From a virus, in the IMG/VR virus record IMGVR_UViG_3300044620_000517, positions 1 through 25,024 of that record: a DNA stretch of 25,024 bases; one strand, 5' to 3'. The translations under genes and the position numbers were made by a program. The notes below the pieces were generated by a model. It had not been told where the DNA came from. It did no database searches and saw only the letters and a list, made by a program, of their open reading frames with translations. Positions 5,831-14,204 of the stretch are shown piece by piece; the stretch's first letter is position 1, and each line of letters starts with the position of its first letter.

Positions 5831-8076
5831 CCCTGACGCGCCAAGTTGGACTCGGCAGTTGCATTCGCTCGCTGAATATCAGCGGTTGTCTTCGCATTCC
5901 GGCGTGACAGATCTGCCATCGCCTTCGTGTTCTGACGCTGAATGTTGGCCATAACCTCGGCATTCTGGCGAGCGATTTTTGCCTGAATTTCAGCGTTGAG
6001 AACGGCGGTCTTCGGATCGACGCCCTGCTGAATCGCCATTGCCTGCTGTTGCTGCGCCATTGCCTGAGCCTGTTCCTGAATCAACTGGCCAAGCTGCTCG
6101 ATGGTCTGGCTAAGCATCTGGAGCTGCTGCGTGTAAGCCTCGACCTGCGGACGGCGTGAAGGATCGGTGGACAGGCGCTGCAAGTGCTGCTGAACGTGCT
6201 GACCGATGCCCTGAAGGAAGAGTACAATCTCCTGCGGATTGCCACCCTGCTGAAGCGACGCAGCAGCCTCGTTCGCGGCAGCAAGATGCGTGTCGATGTG
6301 AACGATGTGGTTCTGCGTATCGGTGACGATTGCCATGTTGCCTTGGCGCAGCGAGGAATGCTCCAGCACGGCAAGAGCGGCCTGATCTTGAACGCGAGCA
6401 GACTGCATCTGAGTCGGCAAATAACGATCAACCATTTGTTGGCCAACCTGAGCGGCGATGTAGTCCTTGAGCAGGTTGACTTTTCCGCCTTCGGGAAGAG
6501 AACCGGCAAGACCGAGCAAAGTCCCGAGAAGCTGCTGCTTCGCGAATTGAGAACCTTGGCCGACCGTACGAGTCGCCTCAACGTAATCGATGTCAATCAT
6601 CGCCTGAACCGGAACGCCACGCTCCTTGCATCGACGCTGAAATTCGATGGCATCCTTGTCCGACTTGGTAATCGGATTCAGATTGGGGTTTGAGGCGCGG
6701 TTGTACCGCTCCTCGAAGAAAGAATCCAACTGGTTGTAATACCGGCTCAACTGCGTCTTACCGATTGCTGACTGCTGTGCCACGATGGCTTGGACTTCGG
6801 TGGCAGTGCGCGGGTTGCCAGACGGTTTGTTGAGCGATTGGCGATACTGAGAGAGGTTGCCTTGAAGAACATTCTCAAGGTCCGCGTTGACCGCCATAGG
6901 AGCGTCCAGAACGCCAGCAATGTTTTGCTGAATGACTTCGTAGTCGGGCGGGAGAATGGCATACGGTCCTTGCTGAACGACGCTCGTCTTGCTCAGAGCG
7001 TTCGGGTTGAGAGGGCGGAAGAGAATCTGGGTGCGAGCGAATGCACTATCAACCATCGAGCAACGCAGACGATTCTTCAGTTCCATCGCCTGGAGCATCT
7101 TGATGCCCAAGCCTTTGACGCCGTGATGCTCGCCATCGCCACGGTCGTAGTACATCGGATGGATGACCTGTTCCCACCGGCTGAAGCGTCGCAGCTTCTT
7201 GTACATAAAGTCCTCGCTGTCACGCTCATCGATGATGACATGACTGATCTGACCATCGAACTCCTTGTAGAAGATGTGGCACATCAAGACCACCTCGGAG
7301 CGAGCCGAGAATGTGATGTCGTTCGAGCGAAGCTGACGCTGGAAGAACTCCCAATCGTACTGAACGCCGGAGCGATACGGCTCGGGCATCGCAGCGCGAA
7401 TACGCTGACGAACGTAGTCCACGTTCCAACCGGCGGCGCGAGCAGCTTCCTCATCTTGAATCTTCTCGAAAAGATCATCGACACCCATGCGGGTTCGGAC
7501 AGCAGCCACCTTCCAGTCGCTGACGTTCGACTTGGTTCCATCTGGAACGAGAAGATCCGTCGCCATGATGGCCTTACACCGCCAATCGGTGCTGTCTTCA
7601 AAAATCAACGGGCCATCTCCAATGAGAACCATCTCGCGCTGCGAGAGCTGCATGAGGTAGTCGAAGTCTTTGTCCATCTTCTGGAGACGGTCGAATTCCT
7701 CGGTAATGATCTTCGACCATTCCTCCCGCTTATCCATGTCGCTGCCGTAAGCGGTGCGAATGTTGGCGTAGGTCGGAACCTCGGCGAACACATCGTAGAA
7801 GGCAGACATGGCCAACGTGAGGAACGCTTCCGACTCGCGGAAGTTCACATTGGTTCGGAACGCTTGGTTGTTACGGCGCAGTTCAGCAGGATTGTACGGA
7901 GGATTGCCATCAACAAGACCGCGCAACTTGGCGCGCGTCACGTTCCGCAACTGATCGGCCATGATCAGCTTCTGGAAAATTTCGCGAGCTGATGCCGCAT
8001 CGGCTATGCGCGTTTCAGGCGCTTTGCCGTTTTCGTTGATGGTTTCAAGCGGCAGTTGGGCTAGGTTTCCGTACAT
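5827..8076 (-). CDS. Portal protein (head-to-tail connector, podovirus type)
   Basis: This 749-residue protein is in the size range of P22-type portals. The N terminus holds a stretch I associate with phage portals (LRGLVDGNPPYNPAELRR, then RTNVNFRESEAFL). A central helical and beta region is followed by a Gln-rich stretch (about 665-685) and a long C-terminal helix made of 11-residue repeats. Portals form the dodecameric ring through which DNA enters and leaves the capsid; a long C-terminal helix can form a barrel inside the head, as in P22. It follows terminase after one small gene, the usual order. It starts at ATG 8076, 16 bases inside the previous gene, and ends in ATGA with a glycosyltransferase. 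Confidence 0.85.
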   Translation of the reverse strand: MYGNLAQLPLETINENGKAPETRIADAASAREIFQKLIMADQLRNVTRAKLRGLVDGNPPYNPAELRRNNQAFRTNVNFRESEAFLTLAMSAFYDVFAEVPTYANIRTAYGSDMDKREEWSKIITEEFDRLQKMDKDFDYLMQLSQREMVLIGDGPLIFEDSTDWRCKAIMATDLLVPDGTKSNVSDWKVAAVRTRMGVDDLFEKIQDEEAARAAGWNVDYVRQRIRAAMPEPYRSGVQYDWEFFQRQLRSNDITFSARSEVVLMCHIFYKEFDGQISHVIIDERDSEDFMYKKLRRFSRWEQVIHPMYYDRGDGEHHGVKGLGIKMLQAMELKNRLRCSMVDSAFARTQILFRPLNPNALSKTSVVQQGPYAILPPDYEVIQQNIAGVLDAPMAVNADLENVLQGNLSQYRQSLNKPSGNPRTATEVQAIVAQQSAIGKTQLSRYYNQLDSFFEERYNRASNPNLNPITKSDKDAIEFQRRCKERGVPVQAMIDIDYVEATRTVGQGSQFAKQQLLGTLLGLAGSLPEGGKVNLLKDYIAAQVGQQMVDRYLPTQMQSARVQDQAALAVLEHSSLRQGNMAIVTDTQNHIVHIDTHLAAANEAAASLQQGGNPQEIVLFLQGIGQHVQQHLQRLSTDPSRRPQVEAYTQQLQMLSQTIEQLGQLIQEQAQAMAQQQQAMAIQQGVDPKTAVLNAEIQAKIARQNAEVMANIQRQNTKAMADLSRRNAKTTADIQRANATAESNLARQG
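5830..5979 (-). repeat. Hendecad (11-residue) coiled-coil repeats at the portal C terminus
   Basis: Codons 700-749 of the portal encode four 11-residue units and a partial fifth: KIARQNAEVMA, NIQRQNTKAMA, DLSRRNAKTTA, DIQRANATAES, NLARQG. The units share a hydrophobic position 2, an Arg at 4, an Asn at 6 and small residues at the end. Eleven-residue periodicity favours a nearly straight, right-handed helical bundle, which would suit a portal barrel. Confidence 0.8.
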
Positions 8077-8690
8077 GGTCGTTTTTTCCAGCAGTGAGCC
8101 GGAAGGTTTTCGTTCTCTGTAGCGTCCGTAAATTTATGGAGTGTTTCAATGGGAAACCACACCATGCTTCTGATAAAGCAACCACAAAATTCACAGCTCT
8201 GAACCTGCTCATCATACGGCGTATTTCCGTGTTGTGAGAAGGTTTTTACGGCGTCTTTTAGAACGCGAGCATTACATCCAGTGCATCCGAGCGGCTTCCG
8301 GTTGAAACGACATCCTGAACAGATGCTTGCGCGTCGATTTGCCTCCGTTTGATCGACTTTTCCGCCGCCGACTGTCAGGCCATGAAGCAAACTCATGCTG
8401 AATCGGATGACATCTCCAATTTGCAGCGATTTTCGGCCTTCTGGTTTTGGAAGTTCAACCTCGTTGTAGGCGCAATCTGCACCGTTACGACACGCATATT
8501 CGGTGATTAAAGTGTCAAGGTTGCTCGGTACGGCGATGGCGTTCGCTGTGTAATGGTTGCGAACGAACTCATGGAGCTGCGGCCATGATCCTCCCATAAT
8601 TTCGATGCCAGTCTCTGGCACTCGGTAATGCCATCCGCCAGGGATGACCATGTGTTCGTTGAGAACTTTGTATCCGGTAACCTTGCTCAT
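8061..8690 (-). CDS. Cys-rich, probable zinc-binding phage protein of unknown function
   Basis: This 209-residue protein has 11 cysteines. Eight lie in a C-terminal pattern: CSGC (124-127), CTGC (136-139), CEFCGC (166-171) and a conserved-looking PAHCW (198-201). The spacing suggests two zinc sites of ribbon or rubredoxin type. The first 110 residues have no recognisable domain; HGLTVGGGKVDQTEANRRASIC leads into the zinc region. It is coupled to terminase by an ATGA overlap and to portal by 16 bases, so it is made with packaging proteins and could act in packaging or connector assembly. That is inference. I recall similar Cys-rich proteins beside terminase/portal genes in environmental phages, without a known function. 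There is no signal for secretion. Confidence 0.7.
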   Translation of the reverse strand: MSKVTGYKVLNEHMVIPGGWHYRVPETGIEIMGGSWPQLHEFVRNHYTANAIAVPSNLDTLITEYACRNGADCAYNEVELPKPEGRKSLQIGDVIRFSMSLLHGLTVGGGKVDQTEANRRASICSGCRFNRKPLGCTGCNARVLKDAVKTFSQHGNTPYDEQVQSCEFCGCFIRSMVWFPIETLHKFTDATENENLPAHCWKKRPCTET

Positions 8691-10372
8691 TCTTCGATAG
8701 TTTCGTCGTGGTAGATAGAATCGGCATCCCGAACGAGCTTTTCCCAGACTTTATCCATTCTGGTTGCTCGCGGTTCGAGGACAGCGGTTTTTCGAACTAG
8801 ATCAAGCAAGACTGTAGCTGCGTCGGCCAAGTCAGGCGATTTGCCGGTTCGCTGCTTCATCACGGTCTTGGATTCGACCGATATCTTCCGCTTGGAATCG
8901 TCGAACATGCGCGCGCAGAACTCCTGAAGAGTCTCGATGTCCATTCCCCCAACACGCTCCTCGACAACCCATTTACGCATCGAGAACCATAGTTCAGTCA
9001 CCTTGCGGTCGTATGCCTCATTGCATGGCCGACTATCCTCGTCGCTGACCGGAATGGCCGATGGAGAGCCGCCGAACTCAACGCGATGAACGACGCCCCA
9101 TTCGCGGGTCAGAATATCCGCAAGACCACCACCCTCACCGCTTGAATCGAGAGCGAACTTGTCGGGCGACACGCCCCGCTTGCCGCACTCCTCTTTGACC
9201 CGATTGGCTATTTGGTAGTGAACAGGCTCAGTTAGTTGTGCATTTGGAGATATCTGAACCACATCGCCAAAAAGTATGCTAATTTTATCGTTAGCGGTTC
9301 CAACCTTGGCAAAGCGGAGAACGCATCTGTCGCCGCCAAATCCTGGGTCAAGACCGGCAACAACTTGGACATTTGTAGTAAACACCAACTTTCTTGTAGG
9401 TGTGTGCGTCTCGATGAGTGATTCGGACAGCACCGTCTTAACCATGCCGTCAGGACTCCAGAATCCGCGCGTGTACTTCCAGAACGTAGGGCTTTGCTCA
9501 CCCTCATGTCGCATAGCGGATAACACCTGATCATGCGTTATAAGGTATGGGTATTTCGTTCGCCCTTCGCTGATGTTGGGCGACTTCATGCCGTCAAATC
9601 GTCGGCACATGCCACGTTCGGTCAGCCAATGCTGATCTTCAATCGTTACGCTGCGCCAACCCTTTGCCGGTGTGCAGAATCGACCGTGTGGGTCGTACTT
9701 CGATGCCGGATTGCCGATTACCAGCATCTTGAACTCGCGGCAACCTTTGGAAAGGTTGGTACAAGCCTCGAAAGCCGCTTCGGGCGTATCCGTCGCTTCG
9801 TCGATGATGACCATCACTCGCTCGGCGTGAATACCTTGGATGTTGGCCACTGCCTTCGAAGTGTTGCCTTCGGCGACGGCAATAGCTGAAATCGAATGAC
9901 GGTCGTCGCCTTTGATGGCCTGAAGCGCCATCTTCGAATCGACCATATTACCGGGGAATCCGCGCGATTTCCGAACAAGATCCTGAAGATTGGCCCACAT
10001 ACGCTTTCGGATCATCTTCGCGGTCGTGGATGTCAGAACGACGGTCGTCTTGGAAGGGTTGGCCAGCCACCAGACTGTCGCGAAAAGTGTTGCTCCAAAA
10101 GTCTTTCCGCTCGCGCCGCATCCCGCCCAGCCAACGTAGTCATGTTCGCAGAGACTTTCGACTTGAGCCTCCAGCCACGGGTTCCAGCTCATCTTCGGCC
10201 ATAACATTTTCGTGGCGTTACGAAAATGATCGAAAGTGCCTAAGCCGCCTTCGTTTGGCTGTAGCCGGTTTCGGAATGCGTAAAGCTCTAGCTCAAGGTC
10301 AGGAATCTTGACCGGTGAACGAATTCCATACTTGTGCTGAATAAGTGGATGCTCAGACGCTTGCTCTGCCAT
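8687..10372 (-). CDS. terL: Terminase large subunit (packaging ATPase and nuclease)
   Basis: This 561-residue protein carries a Walker A loop (GCGASGKT, 84-91), Walker B with catalytic Glu (VMVIIDEAT, 186-194), a coupling-type segment (VIGNP, 218-222) and RNase H-like nuclease acidic residues in GLDPGFG (Asp342), ALDSSG (Asp409) and SPDLADA (Asp514 and Asp517). The enzyme pumps DNA into the prohead through the portal and cuts the concatemer. I start it at ATG 10372, preceded by AAGG seven bases upstream; a further upstream ATG at 10438 would overlap the divergent fibre gene. It heads the minus-strand operon. No small terminase gene is recognisable before it. Confidence 0.93.
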   Translation of the reverse strand: MAEQASEHPLIQHKYGIRSPVKIPDLELELYAFRNRLQPNEGGLGTFDHFRNATKMLWPKMSWNPWLEAQVESLCEHDYVGWAGCGASGKTFGATLFATVWWLANPSKTTVVLTSTTAKMIRKRMWANLQDLVRKSRGFPGNMVDSKMALQAIKGDDRHSISAIAVAEGNTSKAVANIQGIHAERVMVIIDEATDTPEAAFEACTNLSKGCREFKMLVIGNPASKYDPHGRFCTPAKGWRSVTIEDQHWLTERGMCRRFDGMKSPNISEGRTKYPYLITHDQVLSAMRHEGEQSPTFWKYTRGFWSPDGMVKTVLSESLIETHTPTRKLVFTTNVQVVAGLDPGFGGDRCVLRFAKVGTANDKISILFGDVVQISPNAQLTEPVHYQIANRVKEECGKRGVSPDKFALDSSGEGGGLADILTREWGVVHRVEFGGSPSAIPVSDEDSRPCNEAYDRKVTELWFSMRKWVVEERVGGMDIETLQEFCARMFDDSKRKISVESKTVMKQRTGKSPDLADAATVLLDLVRKTAVLEPRATRMDKVWEKLVRDADSIYHDETIEE

Positions 10373-10426
10373 AGTTTGGCCTTGCAATAGTTCTCGCTGG
10401 ACTTGAGGTTCTGCGAAAGGAAAATT
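10373..10426. promoter_or_regulatory. Divergent intergenic region between terL and the tail fibre gene
   Basis: These 54 bases are the only gap between two long divergent operons, so promoters for one or both would be expected here or just inside the flanking genes. I see ribosome binding sites on both sides (AAGG for terminase, AAAGGA at 10416-10421 for the fibre gene) but no convincing -10/-35 pair on either strand. The assignment rests on position only. Confidence 0.3.
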
Positions 10427-11650
10427 ATGCCGTCGCAACTTGTTTCTTCATCCGGCTGCTGCCAGCCTTGCGACTCCGAGCCGGTAGTCGTGAATATCCC
10501 CGGCCCTCAAGGGGCTGCGGGAGCCAACGGTACGAATGGCACGAACGGAATCGATTCGTTCACCTACACGACAGCCTCGTTTTTTGTTCCGGCTCTTGGG
10601 TCGAGCGTCCTTGTTTTCGTAGATAATACCCAATTTCTGCCAGAATCGGTTGCTGGCCAGTTCTTCGTATCGATTCAGGGTCTTGGATACATGCAGGTGC
10701 TGTCGGTTGATGGACTGCAACTGACGCTTCAAAACCCTGCTGCGGGTGTCCTTGGAATCGCCAACGCTGTTCCAACCACCCTGATTCCGGCTAATTCCCT
10801 TATCACTCTGGCTGGTGCGATTGGGGCGACTGGCGCTCCTGGTGCGTCGGGCGGCGCTCCGGTTGGCGCGTCGTACATTTGCCGCACTTCAGACGCCACG
10901 CTGACGAACGAGACTGCTCTCGATTCGCTATCTGCTGGCTACCTCAAGACTCAAGGATCTGTTGGATTTGGTGCTGTTTCGACTGTTGCCTCTGTTCCTG
11001 TAGCGGACATCAGTGGGGTTCTTCCGATTGCGAAGGGTGGAACAAATCTGTCCTCCACTCCAACCAATGGCCAACTGCTCATTGGCAATGGAACGGGATA
11101 CACGCTGGCAAGTCTGACCGCAGGATCGAACATCACGATTACGCCGGGTGCTGGAACTATTTCAATCGCTGCCACGGGAGCTGCGGCGGCGTTCGTTTAT
11201 GAAACTTTTACGCGGAGGGTAAGCGGAACTGTTGGTGCTGGTGCGCCGCAAATCGGCCCGAGTTTAACTAAGAATCCGTTTAGTTTGACAGAATTTCCGT
11301 CTGGATCTTGGACTGGAATTGATACCGCATCACGATTTACTGCGGCTACAGGTCGGTTTACGGCAGCTCTTGCAAGTTATTACCGAATAGATGTTGCCTT
11401 AATGTTAAGTGCAGATACGGGAACATCATCTACGGTTTCTTTTAAGATTAGAAAAAATGGAACGACCGATATTGGACCTGCAAATATTCAGTCAACAAAC
11501 TCGACGGGTTTAGTTGGACCATTTTTTATTCAGTACATAGATCAGGCATCGATTGGTGATTACTATGAGGTTTTAGTTACGACTAGTTCTCTAAATACAT
11601 ATTACATTCGAGAGGGAGCTTCATTCTCAATCCAACGGATTCAGGCTTAA
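10427..11650 (+). CDS. Collagen-like tail fibre with C-terminal C1q-like receptor-binding domain
   Basis: This 407-residue protein starts with a Cys-rich head (SSSGCCQPC) and a short collagen-like Gly-X-Y run (26-43). A beta domain follows (about 44-125) with the FFVPALGSSVLVFV pattern common in phage fibres, and a second short Gly-X-Y run (131-142). Next come a fibre motif (LPIAKGGTNLSS and NGTGYTLASLTAGSNITI, about 199-238) and a C-terminal jelly-roll-like domain (255-407). KIRKNGTTDIG and ASYYRIDVAL there resemble C1q/TNF-type strands. Such fibres trimerise and bind host receptors. ATG 10427 is chosen because AAAGGA sits 5 bases upstream; an in-frame ATG at 10403 lacks one. The C-terminal domain is much richer in A+T than the start, consistent with domain exchange. 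Confidence 0.8.
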   Translation: MPSQLVSSSGCCQPCDSEPVVVNIPGPQGAAGANGTNGTNGIDSFTYTTASFFVPALGSSVLVFVDNTQFLPESVAGQFFVSIQGLGYMQVLSVDGLQLTLQNPAAGVLGIANAVPTTLIPANSLITLAGAIGATGAPGASGGAPVGASYICRTSDATLTNETALDSLSAGYLKTQGSVGFGAVSTVASVPVADISGVLPIAKGGTNLSSTPTNGQLLIGNGTGYTLASLTAGSNITITPGAGTISIAATGAAAAFVYETFTRRVSGTVGAGAPQIGPSLTKNPFSLTEFPSGSWTGIDTASRFTAATGRFTAALASYYRIDVALMLSADTGTSSTVSFKIRKNGTTDIGPANIQSTNSTGLVGPFFIQYIDQASIGDYYEVLVTTSSLNTYYIREGASFSIQRIQA

Positions 11651-11653
11651 ACC

Positions 11654-13501
11654 ATGAGCGAACGCGCACCACGGAGGTACACGGACGGATCTGTCACCTT
11701 TGAAGGTGGCATTGATGCCGGTGTCATGCCGTCTGAGGTGGACAAGAATCAGGTGGCGTTTGCGGTGAACGCCAGCTTCCGGCAGAGTTTCATTTCTCCT
11801 CGCCCCGGTTTCGTTCAGAAGGATTACAATCTCTGCACGACGATTACAGCGGACAACGCTGAAGTTACGGCGGATCAAACCAACGTGACGGCTGATGGAT
11901 GGTCGGAGAATTGTTATGGCTCTCAAAGTCTGACAGGCACATTCCAGTGCGCGCTTCCGTACATTGGAGACAACGGTCAGACGTTCATTCTGATGCTGAT
12001 CAGTGGTAAAGTGTGGCTTTACGACTGCCTTCAAAATAACGCCCAGAATTTGACGGTTTCTCCGAATCTTGAGAATCCTTCCAACCTGCTTGATGGATGG
12101 ATGGTTCAAGCGGAGAACTTTGTCGTCATTCAAGATGGATTCAGCAAGCCGTTGATTTTCAACGGAACGAATCTGCGCCGCGCAACCGACGACGAAATAA
12201 AGACCGGGAAGATTATGTCCTACGTCAATGGACGCATCTGGTACGCGCTTCCTGACGGGTTTTCGTTTCGAGCGACTGACATCGTTTATGGGGATGGAAC
12301 GCGAGCCAGTGTTCTCAAGGAAACCGAGAATACCTTCCTTAATGAGGGCGGAGACTTCGCGGTTCCGTCGGATTCAGGAGGCATCACGGCAATGGCCGTC
12401 CCCGGCAATCCAGATACGTCGCTTGGGCAAGGACCGCTTCTTATCTTCACTCCGCGATACGTCTTCAGCATCCAAGCTCCAGTAGATCGTGATACTTGGA
12501 AGAACCTGAATTATCCGATTCAGGCTATTAGCTTGCTGACCAGTGGCGCGCTTGGCTCTAGGTCTGCCATCACGGTTAACGGAGACGTTTTCTACCGAGC
12601 TGTCGATGGAGTTCGCTCGTTCATCATCGCTCGTCGTTCGTTCAACGATTGGGGGAATACACCCATCAGCAACGAAATCCTAAATATCGCAGAGAACGAT
12701 CAGACGAATTTGCTGTGGGCCAGTTCTGCGGTTGTGTTTGACAACCGGCTGCTGATGACTGGACAGCCTCGTTACAGGGCTGACGGAGTTATCCACAAGG
12801 CGTTGATGGTTCTTGATTTCGATCTGATTACCTCGCTGAGGAAAAAATTTCCTCCTGCTTGGGCTGGAATCTGGACCGGATTGGATGTGTTGCAGATTCT
12901 CAAGACCGAGAACGCTTACGGAGACGCTTGTTTCGCAATCGCTCGCGGATCGGACAACACAATCCAGATTTGGGAGGTCAGCAAGACCAGCAAGTTCGAT
13001 TCGAATCTATCCGATCCAAAGAAGGAGATTCAATGGTTGGTTCAGACTCGCGCCTACAATTTCGAGCTTCCGTTCGGACTGAAGAAGCTCGATTCGGGCG
13101 ACATTTTCATCGACTCGCTAGATGGCAACGTCGGATTTAACGTGGAGTATCGTCCTGACCAGTACCCTAGCTGGCTTGAATGGGCGGAATGGAGTGAGTG
13201 CGCGATTACGACGCAGTGTGATAACCTTTGTCCGATAAGCAACTTTCAGCCTCAGTACAGGCCGAAGATGCGGTTGCCGACTCCTACGGATATCCCGTGT
13301 AATTCCACGATCAGCACTCCGACCAGAAATCTTTACGAGGTTCAGCTCAACATTTCGATTTCCGGTTACTGCCGCATCAAGAGCATTCGAGTTCACGCTT
13401 ACGACGTTCAGGAATCTGCCGTTGGCGAGTGCAGGACATTCCAGGGGTGCAAGATTCTTGAAGGTTGCGACATAAATCCACTTCTCTACTCATCGGAATA
13501 G
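11654..13501 (+). CDS. Large tail protein, tail-tube/stabilisation-like
   Basis: This 615-residue protein begins with RRYTDGSVTFEGGIDAGVMP, a start typical of large podovirus tail proteins that open with an all-beta region. The body is rich in beta-strand and Gly/Asn turns and includes LLIFTPRYVFSIQ and DVFYRAVDGVRSF, the latter resembling propeller blades of T7 gp12-like or P22 gp10-like tail hub proteins. The last 120 residues are unusually rich in cysteine (ECAITTQCDNLCPI, later GECRTFQGCKILEGCD), suggesting disulfides or metal sites in a surface region. The gene starts 3 bases after the fibre gene. Assignment to the tail rests on size, fold impression and neighbours, not on a diagnostic motif. 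Confidence 0.6.
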   Translation: MSERAPRRYTDGSVTFEGGIDAGVMPSEVDKNQVAFAVNASFRQSFISPRPGFVQKDYNLCTTITADNAEVTADQTNVTADGWSENCYGSQSLTGTFQCALPYIGDNGQTFILMLISGKVWLYDCLQNNAQNLTVSPNLENPSNLLDGWMVQAENFVVIQDGFSKPLIFNGTNLRRATDDEIKTGKIMSYVNGRIWYALPDGFSFRATDIVYGDGTRASVLKETENTFLNEGGDFAVPSDSGGITAMAVPGNPDTSLGQGPLLIFTPRYVFSIQAPVDRDTWKNLNYPIQAISLLTSGALGSRSAITVNGDVFYRAVDGVRSFIIARRSFNDWGNTPISNEILNIAENDQTNLLWASSAVVFDNRLLMTGQPRYRADGVIHKALMVLDFDLITSLRKKFPPAWAGIWTGLDVLQILKTENAYGDACFAIARGSDNTIQIWEVSKTSKFDSNLSDPKKEIQWLVQTRAYNFELPFGLKKLDSGDIFIDSLDGNVGFNVEYRPDQYPSWLEWAEWSECAITTQCDNLCPISNFQPQYRPKMRLPTPTDIPCNSTISTPTRNLYEVQLNISISGYCRIKSIRVHAYDVQESAVGECRTFQGCKILEGCDINPLLYSSE

Positions 13502-13502
13502 T

Positions 13503-14204
13503 ATGGCAAATCTAACGCTCATCACGCTCACAGCTCCAAGCCTTCCGTACAATTATTGTCCGTCCAACTATCAGCAGTTGGCCAACGATATCATCGGCGG
13601 CACTCAGGCGACGTTCAACAGCGCGATTGGAAACTCGTTTTTCAACTTTGGTTCGACGACTCCTGCGCTGAACAATCAGGTTTATCCGTGGTTGGATGAG
13701 AATGGGGATTGGTGGGTGTTCAACGGCGGATATTGGGCGCGCCAAAATCCGGTTGCGGCTGGAAGTTCTGAGCGTCGTATTTTTGTTGGAACAAGCACTG
13801 ATGTGCTGTCGTACGATGGCGGAGATGGAACTGTCTACTCTGGCAATCCTTACGCCGGTTCGATGTGGCAACTTGACAACGCGTTTGACGCTCGATTCCC
13901 GGTCGGTGCTGGTGCTTTTGCCGCAAGCGGCGCTGTTTCTGTTCAAGGAACTACCACCACAACTTCTGTTGTCGGCGAGGACAAGCACACGCTGACAGTT
14001 CCTGAGATGCCTGCCCACGCTCACAACTTCTTCCCGCTTGTAACTGCGGATGCAAATAACGGCGGAGCCAACGGTGTTCAGTATGGAACTACAGCGAATG
14101 TAGCCACCTCATCCACTGGGGGTGATGCGGCCCATAACAACCTGCCGCCGTTTTACGGTGTTTACTTTATCAAGCGAACTGGCCGAGTCTATTACACCAA
14201 ATGA
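13503..14204 (+). CDS. Tail-collar-type short fibre / receptor-binding protein
   Basis: This 233-residue protein ends in a phage tail-collar pattern: LTVPEMPAHAHNF (164-176) with the HAH metal-site motif at 172-174, a Gly/Ser/Thr/Asn-rich loop region, then NLPPFYGVYFIKRTGRVYY (213-231). In T4 gp12 and related proteins this region binds metal between trimer subunits and forms the receptor-binding tip. The N-terminal part (RFPVGAGAFAASG, 131-143) is the usual lead-in. It starts one base after the previous stop and overlaps the next gene in ATGA. It is a second candidate adhesin besides the collagen-like fibre. Confidence 0.8.
   Translation: MANLTLITLTAPSLPYNYCPSNYQQLANDIIGGTQATFNSAIGNSFFNFGSTTPALNNQVYPWLDENGDWWVFNGGYWARQNPVAAGSSERRIFVGTSTDVLSYDGGDGTVYSGNPYAGSMWQLDNAFDARFPVGAGAFAASGAVSVQGTTTTTSVVGEDKHTLTVPEMPAHAHNFFPLVTADANNGGANGVQYGTTANVATSSTGGDAAHNNLPPFYGVYFIKRTGRVYYTK

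Noticed and set aside
6790-7992. A 400-codon open frame on the plus strand inside the portal gene
   Set aside because: It is the exact antisense of a well-supported portal gene, and its product is rich in His, Val, Leu and Arg as expected from reverse-complemented codons, with no domain.
10403-10426. Upstream ATG for the collagen-like fibre gene
   Set aside because: AAAGGA is placed correctly for ATG 10427 and would be inside the coding region of the longer form.
10373-10438. N-terminal extension of terminase to ATG 10438
   Set aside because: It overlaps the divergent fibre gene and its ribosome binding site; the ATG at 10372 has its own AAGG motif.
11627-12133. A 168-codon minus-strand frame across the fibre/tail gene boundary
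   Set aside because: Antisense to two coupled genes, with no protein-like features.
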